Of a stretch of DNA of 64,000 nt, positions 12,360 to 23,367 are shown piece after piece. Both the position numbers and the translations under genes were made by a program. Numbering within the stretch: the stretch's first letter is position 1; every line of letters starts with the position of its first letter. This stretch comes from Lycium barbarum (taxonomy: Eukaryota > Streptophyta > Magnoliopsida > Solanales > Solanaceae): assembly GCF_019175385.1 (NCBI RefSeq), contig NC_083339.1, forward strand, positions 109,663,601-109,727,600, written 5' to 3'. The notes beneath the pieces were generated by a model, which was given only the letters and a program-made list of their open reading frames with translations, made no database searches and had not been told where the DNA came from.

Positions 12360-12863
12360 ATAAATAAAAAAAAAGTTCAAACAAACATAAATGAAAAAGT
12401 CTAAAAATAGAGCTAAAAAGTAAATGGAAAAAGCAAAAAGCAAATAACAGAAAGCATAAATGTAAAAATTGAAACGTGTCATAACATTTGCCCTTTCATT
12501 TCTAGAAAAATTCGGATCTCCCATCTCCGATCGAACTCCGACCATCTTCATCATCGTCGATCGACAGTAAAGAGGCGAAATTCTTCTTCTTTCTTGTCTC
12601 TTATATTCGATCTGATCCTGAAATTCTTGTTTCCGATCATCCATATCCCCAATTTTGTTGAGCACCAATTGGATCCGTATAAAGAAAACGAAGATCGATT
12701 GTAATACCGGATGGTCTGGCAACCGGTATGTCTTCTTCACTTCTTGCATTTCTTGTATCCAGATATGTTGGCATGCTATGTCACAGAATCTAATCATGAC
12801 GTATTGTATGTATTTGAAATTGATCTTTGCTTTTCTCTTTTCCTCTAGTTGCACTTGTTTGTT
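12360..12863. other. Stretch between the LINE-2 stop codon and its A-rich end; origin unclear
   Basis: This should be the LINE-2 3' UTR. On the plus strand, however, 12500-12720 looks like a gene 5' region: less AT-rich, with many CGATC motifs, followed by a GT..AG-like segment from about 12726 (GTATGTCTTC) to about 12848 (CCTCTAG). On the minus strand it has a 165-codon open frame with no recognisable domain. It may be a 3' UTR or a transduced host fragment. Confidence 0.35.
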
Positions 12864-13370
12864 TTAATTGTTATATGTTGTTCTAAACCTCAAAGCTGGG
12901 CATTGATGTTTGTCTAGATTGATTAATTTCTTTCCTTGTGTTGGAAGCTCTGAAAATGATCTAACAATTACCAATCCATTGTCTTCCAATGCCTGATTAG
13001 CCATGTAGTCTGCAATAGCATTACCTTCTCTGTATATGTGTATGAGTTTTACTTCACGACATTGCATTAGCTTTCATGTATCTTCTACTATTGTGATGAT
13101 TTTCCATGGTATCTGCTATAACCTCTCCAAAATGTGCTTCATTACCAATGAGCCAGTCTCTACTATCACCCTGTCCATGCCTGCTGTGATACAATGATAA
13201 ATTTCTTCCTTTATGGCTATTGCTTCAGCTTCCATATTTGTTGTTTCATGAATTTCCTTGGCTTCTGCATATTCTAGATCTCCTTTATGATTTCTAATAC
13301 AAAAACCATAGGAACTTCTCCCCGGATTACCTCTACTTGCCAAATCTGTATTAAATTTAAACCATCCCTC
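12864..13370 (-). other. LINE-2 RNase H domain
   Basis: GWFKFNTDLASRGNPG (first Asp; Leu replaces the usual Gly after Asp), MEAEAIAIKEEI (Glu), IVETGSLVMKHI (the second Asp position reads Gly here, an ETGS in place of ESDS) and EGNAIADYMANQ (last Asp). A frameshift or stop separates the two halves near 13070-13115. Confidence 0.85.
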
Positions 13371-13749
13371 GGGAGGAGGATTCCACTGAACCTTCTTTAC
13401 CTGCAACTTCGGTTTGAATCTTTCCAGAAACATGACTAGATCTGGCCATGTGGTTGTCCTGTTGTTTATCTTTTTGTATTTTATCCGTGCAAACTTCTGA
13501 ATATGTGTTGTGATTTGATGCTGCATTCTTTGTAAACTCATTGTTCCTCCGTGTCTTAATTTGTTTCTTCTATCCCATATTTTCCACATGATAATTGCTG
13601 GAAGTTCCCTGACAATAGGTTTCAGTATAGATTTGCAGGGGGATTTCCAACACTGAATAATAACTTGAGATAGTTGTTGTCCATCCATAGTGATACCTGT
13701 ACAAGTAACAAACATTCTCCACAGCTTTGTAGCTGTAGAAGAAGTTAGA

Positions 13750-13930
13750 AAAATATGAGACATAGTCTTCTGTTTGGGATTAAGACAACACCAACCCCAA
13801 GATGCTGCTTGAATTCCCAGTCTACTTAGTGCATCATCAGTATGAAGTTTGAATTTCCATGCTCTCCATAACACAAAGGAGAGGAAGATGCTTTGGCCAC
13901 ATGAACTTGAATATATCTTATTTCTCCTCC
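13750..13930 (-). other. LINE-2 zinc-binding region (zf-RVT-like)
   Basis: The minus-strand reading gives FLSFVLWRAWKFKLHTDDAL, then WGWCCLNPKQKTMSHIFLTS and KLWRMF, the same order as in LINE-1 10700-10960. Confidence 0.8.
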
Positions 13931-14741
13931 CTGTGTCTAATATATTCCCATGCACTCTTTACATTGAATTTTCCATTATTCTCCAGCATCCACCAGGTTC
14001 TATCAAGGTCTGAATTCTGTTAAGGAGGTGGTATAACACCAACAATGTGTTGTACTATTTCTTCTGGCAATTGTGTTCTAAGTTTCTGCACATTCCAGTC
14101 ATTATTGTTAGAGAATTCCTTTACCTCAATTTCCTCTATGTCAATAGCTTCTGGTATAATATAGTATAAAGCTCCCAATGTTGTCCAGTTATCAAACCAA
14201 AAGCTAGAGTCTCCTTGGTTTACTTACCACCAAATTTGATGTTCCACCAATTCCCTAACTATAACCATTTTCTTCCATAACACAGTTTTACACCCCGTAG
14301 TTTCGTATGTGGAAATTTATGGGTGTTGGACGTTCTAAGTATGGATACTGGAGTTCCCTTCAAGAATATATGATATTATACGAAGTAATCCTATGGTCAT
14401 GACGGTTTACGTTCATATAATAAGCTATGGGAAACTCCGGGACCAACCAAATCGAAGAAAATAAATTTGTCAAAAATTTGGAAAAGGTTGACAGAATTTT
14501 AGGTAAACTTTGGAGGGGTATATCTCCTAGTATATTAAGAGTTTTAACGCATTTCACAATCCTAAAATGAAGTTCGTCGAGTCTAGTTTCCAGCACAACA
14601 AACCGCTCGTTGATACAATATCGGAGTAGAGAATTATGGACGTTACAAGTTAGGCTGACAGAATAGAAACGCGTGCTACAGTACTGCTACAGTACCAACA
14701 TGCTACAGTACTGATACAGTGACCCCCCGGATTTGGCATCT

Positions 14742-14747
14742 TATAAG
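14742..14747 (+). promoter_or_regulatory. Probable LTR TATA box, family B copy 1
   Basis: TATAAG sits about 456 bp into the LTR. The homologous site in copy 2 is TATATAAG at 35937-35944, followed by a similar GAGG tract. Confidence 0.5.
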
Positions 14748-15847
14748 AGGCTCATTTTTCAGCCCAACACTTCTCAAAATTTCCCAAATTCTCTAGAATA
14801 ATCCTCCAACTTCCGTCTATAGAATTTTAGCGCAAATTAAGCGAAATCCCCGAATTTAAGTTCAGACAATGCATAGCTGCGATTATAATATCGTATTGCG
14901 GCGAAACTTGGCTTGGATTCAAGGTGATAATCGAAGATATTACAATTCTAGCAAGTGAAAGGTATGAATCTTTCCTTATTAGTATTGATTTAAGCTTATT
15001 TACGGAGGAAAAGTTACTAAATGAGCGTACAATGAATTTATGGGTCGAGAAATTGGATAAAACATCGCAACATCGCATGGGATGTTTTATGGAATATTTT
15101 GGTATTGATGATGATGTTGTTAATGTTGGTGTTGTTGTAGTTGTTGTTTTGTTGGTATTGTGATTTCGGGCTAGGCAAATAAACAGGGGAGGTGCTGCCC
15201 GAATTTCGGCAGATTCTAAATGGATTTAAATTGAAGTTCTAAGACAAGTGTGTGATGGTGAACCTAAAAATAGTATGAATGGTTTTATATGTAGATTTCA
15301 AGACAGGAGGTAGGTTGGAAAGTCGAGAAGCGAGCTTGTAGGTATGTTAAGGTTCGTCCCTTTCTTTCAAAGGCATGATTCCTAAGTTATGATCCCATAT
15401 ATGTTTTTATAACCTCCTTGTTTTCAAAAGCTAGAAGTTCATGACTCTTAAAGCTTCTTAAGATGCTAAGGATGAGATATTTTCTATGATGAACATAATG
15501 ATGATGATTTTAATTCTAGATCTGAAGTTATGACTTGAGGGCATTATGAGATTATTGAGTCATTCCATGAATCCCTTGATCTTACTTATTATTATTGATG
15601 GTCTCACCTCATGTTACTCGTTCCTTCGAGGTGAGATATAGCGAAGATAATGATTCTATTTTCAGTGCTACCTAAGTTCACGATTCTCGAGACTCCCGTG
15701 ACATTATCGATTTCATCATATGATGGTTAATTCTTCAAGGAATGATATAGTGACGATGGTAATGCTAATGATGACGTTGATTTCATTTATGTATTTTTAT
15801 GTGTATGTATGTATGCATTGCATCCCACTGATCAGCTGGGAATAATA

Positions 15848-16137
15848 CCGTGCCTACATGGTCGGGCAAGATAATACCGCCTATATGGCCGGGCAAGATA
15901 ATACCGAGCCTATATGGTCGGGAAAGATAACACTGCGCCTATATGGCCGGGCAAGGTAACACCGCGCCCATATAGCCGGGCAAGATAACATTGCGCCTTA
16001 ATGGCCGGGCAAGATGCTATATATATTACCGTGCCTTAATGGCCGGGCAAGATGCTATATATATTACCGTGCCTTAATGGCCGGGCAAGATGCTATATAT
16101 ATTATCGCGCCTTAACGGCCGGACAAGATATTATATA
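15848..16137 (+). repeat. GC-rich tandem repeat in the family B LTR
   Basis: Five to six units of about 30-32 bp on the theme ATACCG-CGCCTATATGGCCGGGCAAG are followed by three to four longer units of about 45 bp in which GATGCTATATATATT has been added. The unit lengths change within the array, so expansion happened in two stages. Family B copy 2 has a related two-unit version at 37977-38036. Confidence 0.9.
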
Positions 16138-16773
16138 TGGATATGTGTGGAAAAGTTTTTTTTAAAAGCTAAGCATGCACGACATTCGCCTTAAAAGGGC
16201 ATTCAGAGGCGTAGATTGATCTCTTTTATATTACTTTTTCTTTATACATTTATTATATTATTTTCCATGTTCGGTATCTCTATGTTACTATTCATGCCTT
16301 ACATACTCAGTACATTGCTCGTACTGACGTCCCTTCTTGTGGACGCTGCGTTCATGCCCGTAGGTGTAGATAGACGAGACGAGGACCTTTCATCATAGGG
16401 TGCCTTCAGGTACTGGTCTCGAGTGGTGGCTCCACTTCTTCCTGGAGCATTGTCGAGTCTGAGTTGCATACGTTTTTTTGTGACAAGAGGGTATGTCGGG
16501 GGCCCTGTCCCGACTTATATACTTCAGTCATGTTCATAGAGGCTTTGCAGACAGTTCCTGTGTACAGCTTAGTCATAGCGTGACAGTAGTAATGTCGGCA
16601 TCATGGGTACATTGTACATATATTTATACATGATATGATGTTCATATTTAGCCCTTAGCCTTATTTGTTTTCATTAGAGACATAGAGAACACAAGTTATA
16701 AGTTGGTTCGCTTGGTTTCCGTAAGGTGTCGGGTGCCAATCACGCCTTACTAAGGGTGGGGTGTGACACACAG

Positions 16774-18160
16774 AGGCCCCTTTACTATGAGCAAGAATAG
16801 GATGAACTTTCTTGCAATATTTATTCCACATGTAAGAACTCCAGAGTGAGGGTTTGGTTCTAAAGTTCCACCATAGTTTGCATAGTAAAGCATTGGATAC
16901 ATCAAATATAGATCTAAATCCCAAACCACCATTCTGTCTGGGCAAACACATGCTATCCAAATTGACCCAATGTCTTCTTTTATTATCTATGTCATTGCCC
17001 CAAAATTTTTTTGCACAAATCCTGTGAATCTGTCTAATTACTCCTATAGGAGGACTCATAGCAGATAATAAATGAACGGGCATACTTTGAAGAACATGTG
17101 TAATTAGGACAGCACTACCCCCAAAGGATAGCATTTTACCTTGCGAAGATTGAACCTTTTTGGAAATCTTCTTAATCACTGCATCATAGTAAGAGATCTT
17201 GTTTTCTACTATAGAAAATAGGACACCCAAGATATGTGAAAGGAAACATCCCTTGTTTAAACTTTGTGATTCTTTCTATCCTACCAGCTATGCTTCACGG
17301 AACTTTATGATGGATGAAAAAGGCAGATTTATCAACATTGATAAGTTGTCCAGAAGTGGTTTCATACTTCTTTAACACTACCATAATTAACTTTAGAGAG
17401 TCATTTTCAGCTGAAGTGAATAGAATAGTGTCATCTGCATATGACAGGTGATTAAAAATAAGACTCCATTTAGGCATGCCAAATCCAATGAAGTTATTCT
17501 TCTCATGAAAAGCATTTAAGCTCCTCGTAAGGGCTTCAGAAGCCAGGATAAACAATGTAGGAGATAGAGAGTCTCCTTGTTTAACCCCCCTGGAAGACTT
17601 GAAAAAACCTTGGGCTTGACCATTAATAAGAATTGAATACCAATTGTTAGACACCAATCTATAGACCATGTCAATCAACCCTTCACAGAATCTGAACTTC
17701 CTCAGTACTTTAGTTAAAAATAACCAAGACACTCTATCATAAGCCTTTGCCATGTCTAGCTTGATGACCACATTAGCAGATTTAGTCCTTAACCTAATAT
17801 CTCTGATAACTTCTTGAGTTAATAGAACATTATCAACAATGCTCCCATGTTTGATGAAACTTGCCCCGTTGACATATATAAGATTAGGAATAATACCTGC
17901 AAGTCTGTTATGAAGTACTTTGGATATGATTTTGTTGATTATATTGCTAAGACTGATAGGCCTTAAATCAGAGAATGTGTTCACTTGTTCTTTCTTTGGT
18001 AGCAGTACTAAATATGTATGAGTAACAAACTTTGGTAGCTCCATTCCAACAAAGAAACCTCTGCGCATCAAAATGATATCCTCCTTAACTATCTCCTAAC
18101 ATGTTTGAAAAAACAGTCCAGTGAAACCATTAGGGCCACTTGAACTTTCCCCATTAAGCC
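16774..18160 (-). other. LINE-2 reverse transcriptase domain
   Basis: The motifs in minus-strand order are SSSGPNGFTGLFFQTC, FSDLRPISLSNIINKIISKV, VIKLDMAKAYDRVSWLFLTK, SSRGVKQGDSLSPTLF and SYADDTILF (YADD at 17430-17441), followed by the thumb motif SFGGSAVLITHVLQSMPVH. The 17295-18071 part is a clean open frame. A frameshift separates the palm from the thumb near 17230-17295. Confidence 0.92.
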
Positions 18161-18835
18161 CAAAAACTGCTTCTTTCACTTCTTCCTCTTTTGGTAGAAT
18201 CATTAAATTCAAATTTTGCTCCTCACTGATTAATGATGGTATGTCTTTCAAAAGGTCAAAATCATCAGGGATTCTTTCCTCTGAAAACTGTCTCCTGAAG
18301 AATCTGATAGCAACATTGGAAATATCTTCTGTGGTATGAACCCAGTCCCCATCTTTATTTTGAATTTTGGAGATCTTTAGTTTTTTCCTCCTTCCATTCA
18401 CATAAGAGTGATTTTTTTTTTTTTGTATTTTTGTCCCCATCTTGAAACCATTTCATTCCAGCTTTTTGCCTCCAATATTCCTCTTCTAAATGTAGGTATT
18501 TGCTAAGATCTGCTTGAACTCTATGCAATCTTTCTCTATTATCTGGAGAAGGGTCAATTTCAAATTTTGTTTCATGTATCTGAATTATTTCTTCCAAAGT
18601 TGCCACTTGTTGAAAAATATTGTCATAAGTATCCTTTCTCCATTATCTCAAAACCTGTCTAATCTTCTTCAATTTATAGTGAAGTAACCAAAAAGGATTA
18701 CCCAAGAAATCAGCCTTCCAATTTTGTTTAACTACCTCCAAAAAAGTTTCATGTTTCACCCAAAAATTCAGGAACATGAAAGGTTTAACCACTATTTCAG
18801 TTCCCAGTGTAGTTTCCAACTGAAGAGGTGAATGG

Positions 18836-19331
18836 TCAGATCCCTTTTGTGACGAGATGATGAACTGTCATGTCAGGGAACTTATCTAGAAATAATTGAT
18901 TACCCAGTAGACCGTCAAGTCTTTTAAATATGCATACATCTCCAGTTCTTCCATTCCACCAGGTGTATGTACTTCTCACATACCCTAAATCTTGTAACCC
19001 ATTTTGTCTGATGAATTGAACAAAATCTTCCATTTCCTGATATAACAATGGCAACCCTCCAAGTTTCTCTTCTTCAGAAGTTATCACATTGAAATCACCT
19101 CCAATTAACCATGGTATATTACTATTCTCCACTGTCTGTGACAGAGATTCCTAGAGTTCTTTTCCTGTTACACTGTCCCATGATGCATAAATAATAGAAA
19201 GCAAACATTCCTCCCCTAGTTCATGAAACAGTATTTTCACAGTGAGATGTTGGGCATGGTCACACACCAATGTTCCTTGCACCTCTTCAGATAAAAAAAG
19301 CCATATTTTACCAGAACAATTTTCCATTGTT
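18836..19331 (-). other. LINE-2 endonuclease domain, downstream part
   Basis: The minus-strand reading gives MENCSGKIWLFLSEEVQGTL, then IPWLIGGDFNVITSEEEKLG and FKRLDGLLGNQLF. The upstream part lies beyond the family A LTR at 23206-23371. A stop (CTAG) breaks the frame near 19149. Confidence 0.87.
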
Positions 19332-19867
19332 GTATGTGTTGACACCCAATTTTGTCCCTCCTTTATTCCAATTTATTTCCTTGGGCTTCTCAATTTAGTG
19401 ACGAGCTAAACAATTTATTTTCACTATTATTTTTTCACTATTTTACTATCACCATTACTAGCATTTACTTTATCACAAATTTCAAAATGGTTCGTCATCA
19501 TTTCGTTTGCGGATTTTGTACTCGTTAAACTAATTATAAGTCAATACCTTATTAAGTCCTTTATTTTCTACATACTAATCACTAATTGTCATCACATAAT
19601 ATATAATTTAATCACGTAGAAGTTGTAGAAGTTAACTACTAAGAAGCCCAAAAGGAATTAAATTAAAGGAAGAAAAAAGGCCAGGCAATTCGGAACAAAT
19701 TGAGCCCAATCATGGCCCAAACGAAACACTTTCATCAGCAGCCCATTACCCATTACAACTCACCCGATCCAGCCCACTATTTTTTACCCGATCCGGCCCA
19801 TTTCTGTATGTCATCATCTAACCCTACCCTCTTCATCAAAACAAACCAGCCGCACAGCTCTCCCTTT

Positions 19868-19891
19868 CCTCTCTCTCTCTCTCTCTCTCTC
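19868..19891. repeat. (CT)n microsatellite
   Basis: A short CT run inside family A copy 2, about 12 units, upstream of its TATA box. Confidence 0.9.
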
Positions 19892-20147
19892 ATCTCTTTC
19901 TTTTTTGAGAAAAACTCAGTTCCCCTTTCAACAATGGAACATCCTTGCCACCCCACTTTCGTGCAATCTTCCTCTCTCCTATCTTCAACGCCCGGATCAA
20001 CACAAATGGCCAAAAGTACTTTATGAATTCTCTGAAACAAAATCGGCTTTAGAAATTCGACTGTTGGATTCAAACGGCTCTTTTTAGTTTTTGTTTGGAG
20101 CCAAAAAATCGTGAATTCAAACAATCTCAAACCCTAGTCACTTCGCC

Positions 20148-20155
20148 TATAAATA
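20148..20155 (+). promoter_or_regulatory. Probable LTR TATA box, family A copy 2
   Basis: TATAAATA lies about 810 bp into the LTR, followed by sequence resembling an R region. It corresponds in setting to 491-498 in copy 1. Confidence 0.5.
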
Positions 20156-22643
20156 TTGTCTAAGTCTTCAGCCGAAAAGGGGGGGATACGCGAGTTTTTC
20201 TGTCAAAAGTATTGAATTCTTTTTTAAAAAAATCCGGTTTTGAACTTTTTAAATCAGAAAACATTTTGTTGAAACATGAGATTGGTGTTGAAAAGTTAAG
20301 GCTTCACGATTCGACTAACGTTTGTCGTTGTTCGGTAAAAGAACTTTAACTACGACAAAGGCATTTTAATTTTCGACTCGAGTTCGAATCTGTCAATATG
20401 AGAGTAGATTCGAGACCTCCGCATCCCCGTTCACTGCACCACCAACAGGTAAAATCTGATGCATTTCGACTTACTGTTCCGTTAGAATTCCGTTAGTATA
20501 GAAAATCATGTTGTGATGTCTTGTTGTTACCATTTCACTCAAATCTGGGCTTATTGGTACTGTCTAGATTAGTTTAGATACTATCGCATTTTATACACTT
20601 GTTATTGTCGTTTCGACCTCGTTCCAGTATGTGTTTGTCTATCTTCTTTTTATAATGTTTTAGAACAAATTCTGAGCAGGAAGTTATGTAATTGTCATTT
20701 TGTTCAGTCTAATTAGTTTTAGCGTGTGCTTATGAATTTGTTTGGTTTCAGTTTGTAAGCATGTATCAAGCATATTGTTTATGCTTAGGACTATTTGATT
20801 GGATCTGTTTAAAGTTTAACTACTAGGTTACCAGTGAGCATGTATACCTGCGTTTCTTGGATTAGTTTGATTTGTGGGTATGAACCTGTAAATCAGTTAA
20901 CTGGTAGTCATGTGTTGATATAACCTTAAAGGGGTAAGCATTGGTGTCAACCCAAGTTCATGTCTGCTCGCGTAGTGTTTGTTCATATATGCTTATGGTA
21001 TGTGTAATTTTGTGTTTGTCAATCTGATTACGTAAAGGCATGCCTTACAGGGGTAAACCAAGTATGCAATTAATTGTCTTTCTCAAGTTAAGTCCTCTAT
21101 TAGTTGAAGCTGTCACTTTTAACTTGTTGTTGGCCTTAATCTTGCCAAACCTCAGAATAGGTTCAAAGAGTCTAAGCATTTAAAACCTTAGTTTTAGCCA
21201 TTTCAAATATGTACAAATGACCTGCTAAGTCTTGTGATGATGTTTGAAATTTCTTTATTGATGAAACATGCTAGTCGTGTGCTATTTAGTCATCTCTTAG
21301 TAAATTGGATCTGTTTGTACTTACCCGAGAATATTGTGTAAATTAGGTGAATATTTGTACTTCCTCTATGAGACCATTCTTGCTTAATAAAATGCCTTGG
21401 TTTTAAGGATTAGAGAAAGAGTAAATATCTTTCTACTTTGATGGAGTTTGGCCATTTAATTCTGAAGCCTGTTTTGGGCTGGAATTGCTGGTGCGTTTCA
21501 GCCATTTTGCCGCATTACCTTGGGTTGTGAAATGTTACATTTCAGCCATTTTCCGCTTTACTTACGGTCACGAACTGTTGTGATTTTAGCCACTCTGTTT
21601 TTATACTTTTGGGCCGTGAACTACTGCCTTTTTTGAACTGAGTTTCTGCTACGATTTCAGTTAAATTTCACTTTTCATCCTCAGCTGAGTTATTATTGTA
21701 TTTTGAGGTTGAAAACACTGCTTTTGGATCAATTTGGCTGCTGCAAACTTTCAGTGAATGTTTATTATACTTGGCTGGATTGATTCTTTATTTGGTACCT
21801 GTTTTGAGGAAAGATTGTTGTTTGTGGTTGCTATACCGTCTACTATTACATTGTGCTGCCTCTCATATTACTTTCCTTTTTTTTACATGTACACTTCGAA
21901 GCAAAAATGGAGTTTTCGTAAAGACCCTCACTGCCCGAGAAGTCTCATTTTGAGACTATGCCGCCGTAAGCTTTGAGACTCGACGACACTGCCTACAGAG
22001 TCCACACATGATTCACGTTCTTACGTCTCCTAAGCGGCGTATCGTAGAACGTGGTTACCCCTCTGTGAAAGTCAAAATGATTCTTACCATTTCGTGCTAC
22101 TGTTTTGTTATATGTCAGTGCAATTATGTTTCCTTGTGTGACTAACCCTTATTCCATATTTGGTGTAATTGATTATTAAGAACTAAGCTGCTATATAGTA
22201 CAGTCAAGTTTCACCTAAGGTTTTGTTGTAGTTAATAATGGATTACGTAGGTTTTTTGCATGAAATACAACATTTAGAATGTAGGGAAATTCGAGTAGGT
22301 AATTGGTTATCTTCATTCACCTTTAGGTTGATGTTGGGTTAAATATTTTCACTAAAAGGATATTAGATTGCAAGTCAGCCCTCAATTTTTACAACAAATA
22401 TAGTTTTTCTTTGAATACAAATTGATCCTCAAGTCACCAATTAGACATTGCATTCGTTTTTGATGAAAAAGAAGCTTTTATGCCCATAAGATCATGTCGG
22501 TTTCCGTGCGTTTTGCCAATATGTATTTTCATAAAAAAGTGTTTTTTTTTTCAAATCCCGATTGCAAAGATTATTTGCTAATTAGCTCTTTGTACATAAT
22601 CTTTCTTACAACTCACGCATAGCCTTTAATTAACATAAGTCCG

Positions 22644-23259
22644 GTCGGTTAACCATTATTAATGGGTCTTAAAGGATGTCTAATACCTTCCCTTTAGACT
22701 AATTGAACCCTTACCTAGAATCTTAAGTTTCGTAGAGCTTAAAACGGAATTAACTTTAGAAAATAACTTTAATGAACTTTAGGTGTCCTAATTCACCATA
22801 AATAATTAGGTGGCGACTCCTGTACTTTAATTAACCCCGGAATTACCGGAATGTTGTAAACTATTTTGGCTTCAGTTAAAATAGGGTATAATAGTATGAT
22901 GACCAAGTCTTCTTCTATATGTATGCAGATCTGATGAATCTTGAAAAGGTTGTCGGTTAACCATTATTAATGGGTCTTAAAGGATGTCTAATACCTTCCC
23001 TTTAGACTAATTGAACCCTTACCTAGAATCTTAAGTTTCGTAGAGCTTAAAACGGAATTAACTTTAGAAAATAACTTTAATGAACTTTAGGTGTCCTAAT
23101 TCACCATAAATAATTAGGTGGCGACTCCTGTACTTTAATTAACCCCGGAATTACCGGAATGTTGTAAACTATTTTGGCTTCAGTTAAAATAGGGTATAAT
23201 AGTATGATGACCAAGTCTTCTTCTATATGTATGCAGATCTGATGAATCTTGAAAAGGTT
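22644..23259. repeat. 308-bp tandem duplication across the LTR/LINE junction
   Basis: 22644-22951 is repeated as 22952-23259 with no difference that I could see. Each unit holds the last 250 bp of the family A LTR, its GTATG TSD and about 53 bp of LINE-2 endonuclease sequence. The duplication must therefore be younger than the LTR insertion. The second LTR end falls at 23201. Confidence 0.95.
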
Positions 23260-23367
23260 GCATCAGACCAATTATAGAGTAATGATTCCTCCTATTAAGA
23301 TTAATCAATCTCTCAAAAGCTTCTTGAGAGTTGACTGATCTTATATTCCAAAATAGGTCTTTATTCA

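Larger units (their letters stand above)
14286..16768 (+). mobile_element. Solo LTR, family B copy 1 (TTTTACACCCCG..GTGTGACA, TSD CACAG) inside LINE-2
   Basis: A 2483-bp block is flanked by CACAG at 14281-14285 and 16769-16773. The 5' end reads TTTTACACCCCG, whereas family B copy 2 at 35457 starts TGTTACACCCCG, so the canonical TG is mutated here. The 3' end is GGGGTGTGACA. Both copies share a body pattern: a TATAAG box, a segment ending in GTTGTTG runs, a TCGGGCTA block, a GC-rich tandem repeat and a very similar block around 16294-16363. No coding region is present. Likely Ty3/gypsy, from the termini. Confidence 0.92.
19337..22893 (+). mobile_element. Solo LTR, family A copy 2 (TSD GTATG) inside the LINE-2 endonuclease
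   Basis: A 3557-bp block starts TGTTGACACCC and ends GGGTATAATA. It is flanked by GTATG at 19332-19336 and 22894-22898. The expected terminal CA reads TA, a C-to-T change relative to copy 1 (GTAACA). The 3' region matches copy 1 at 2868-3118. The LTR separates LINE-2 codons for RRRLGHH from those for MENCSGK. No retrotransposon coding sequence remains. The last about 250 bp were later duplicated together with LINE sequence. Confidence 0.92.

Noticed and set aside
15848..16137. Regularly spaced repeats that could suggest a CRISPR array
   Set aside because: The units are adjacent without unique spacers, lie inside an LTR, and the genome is that of a plant.
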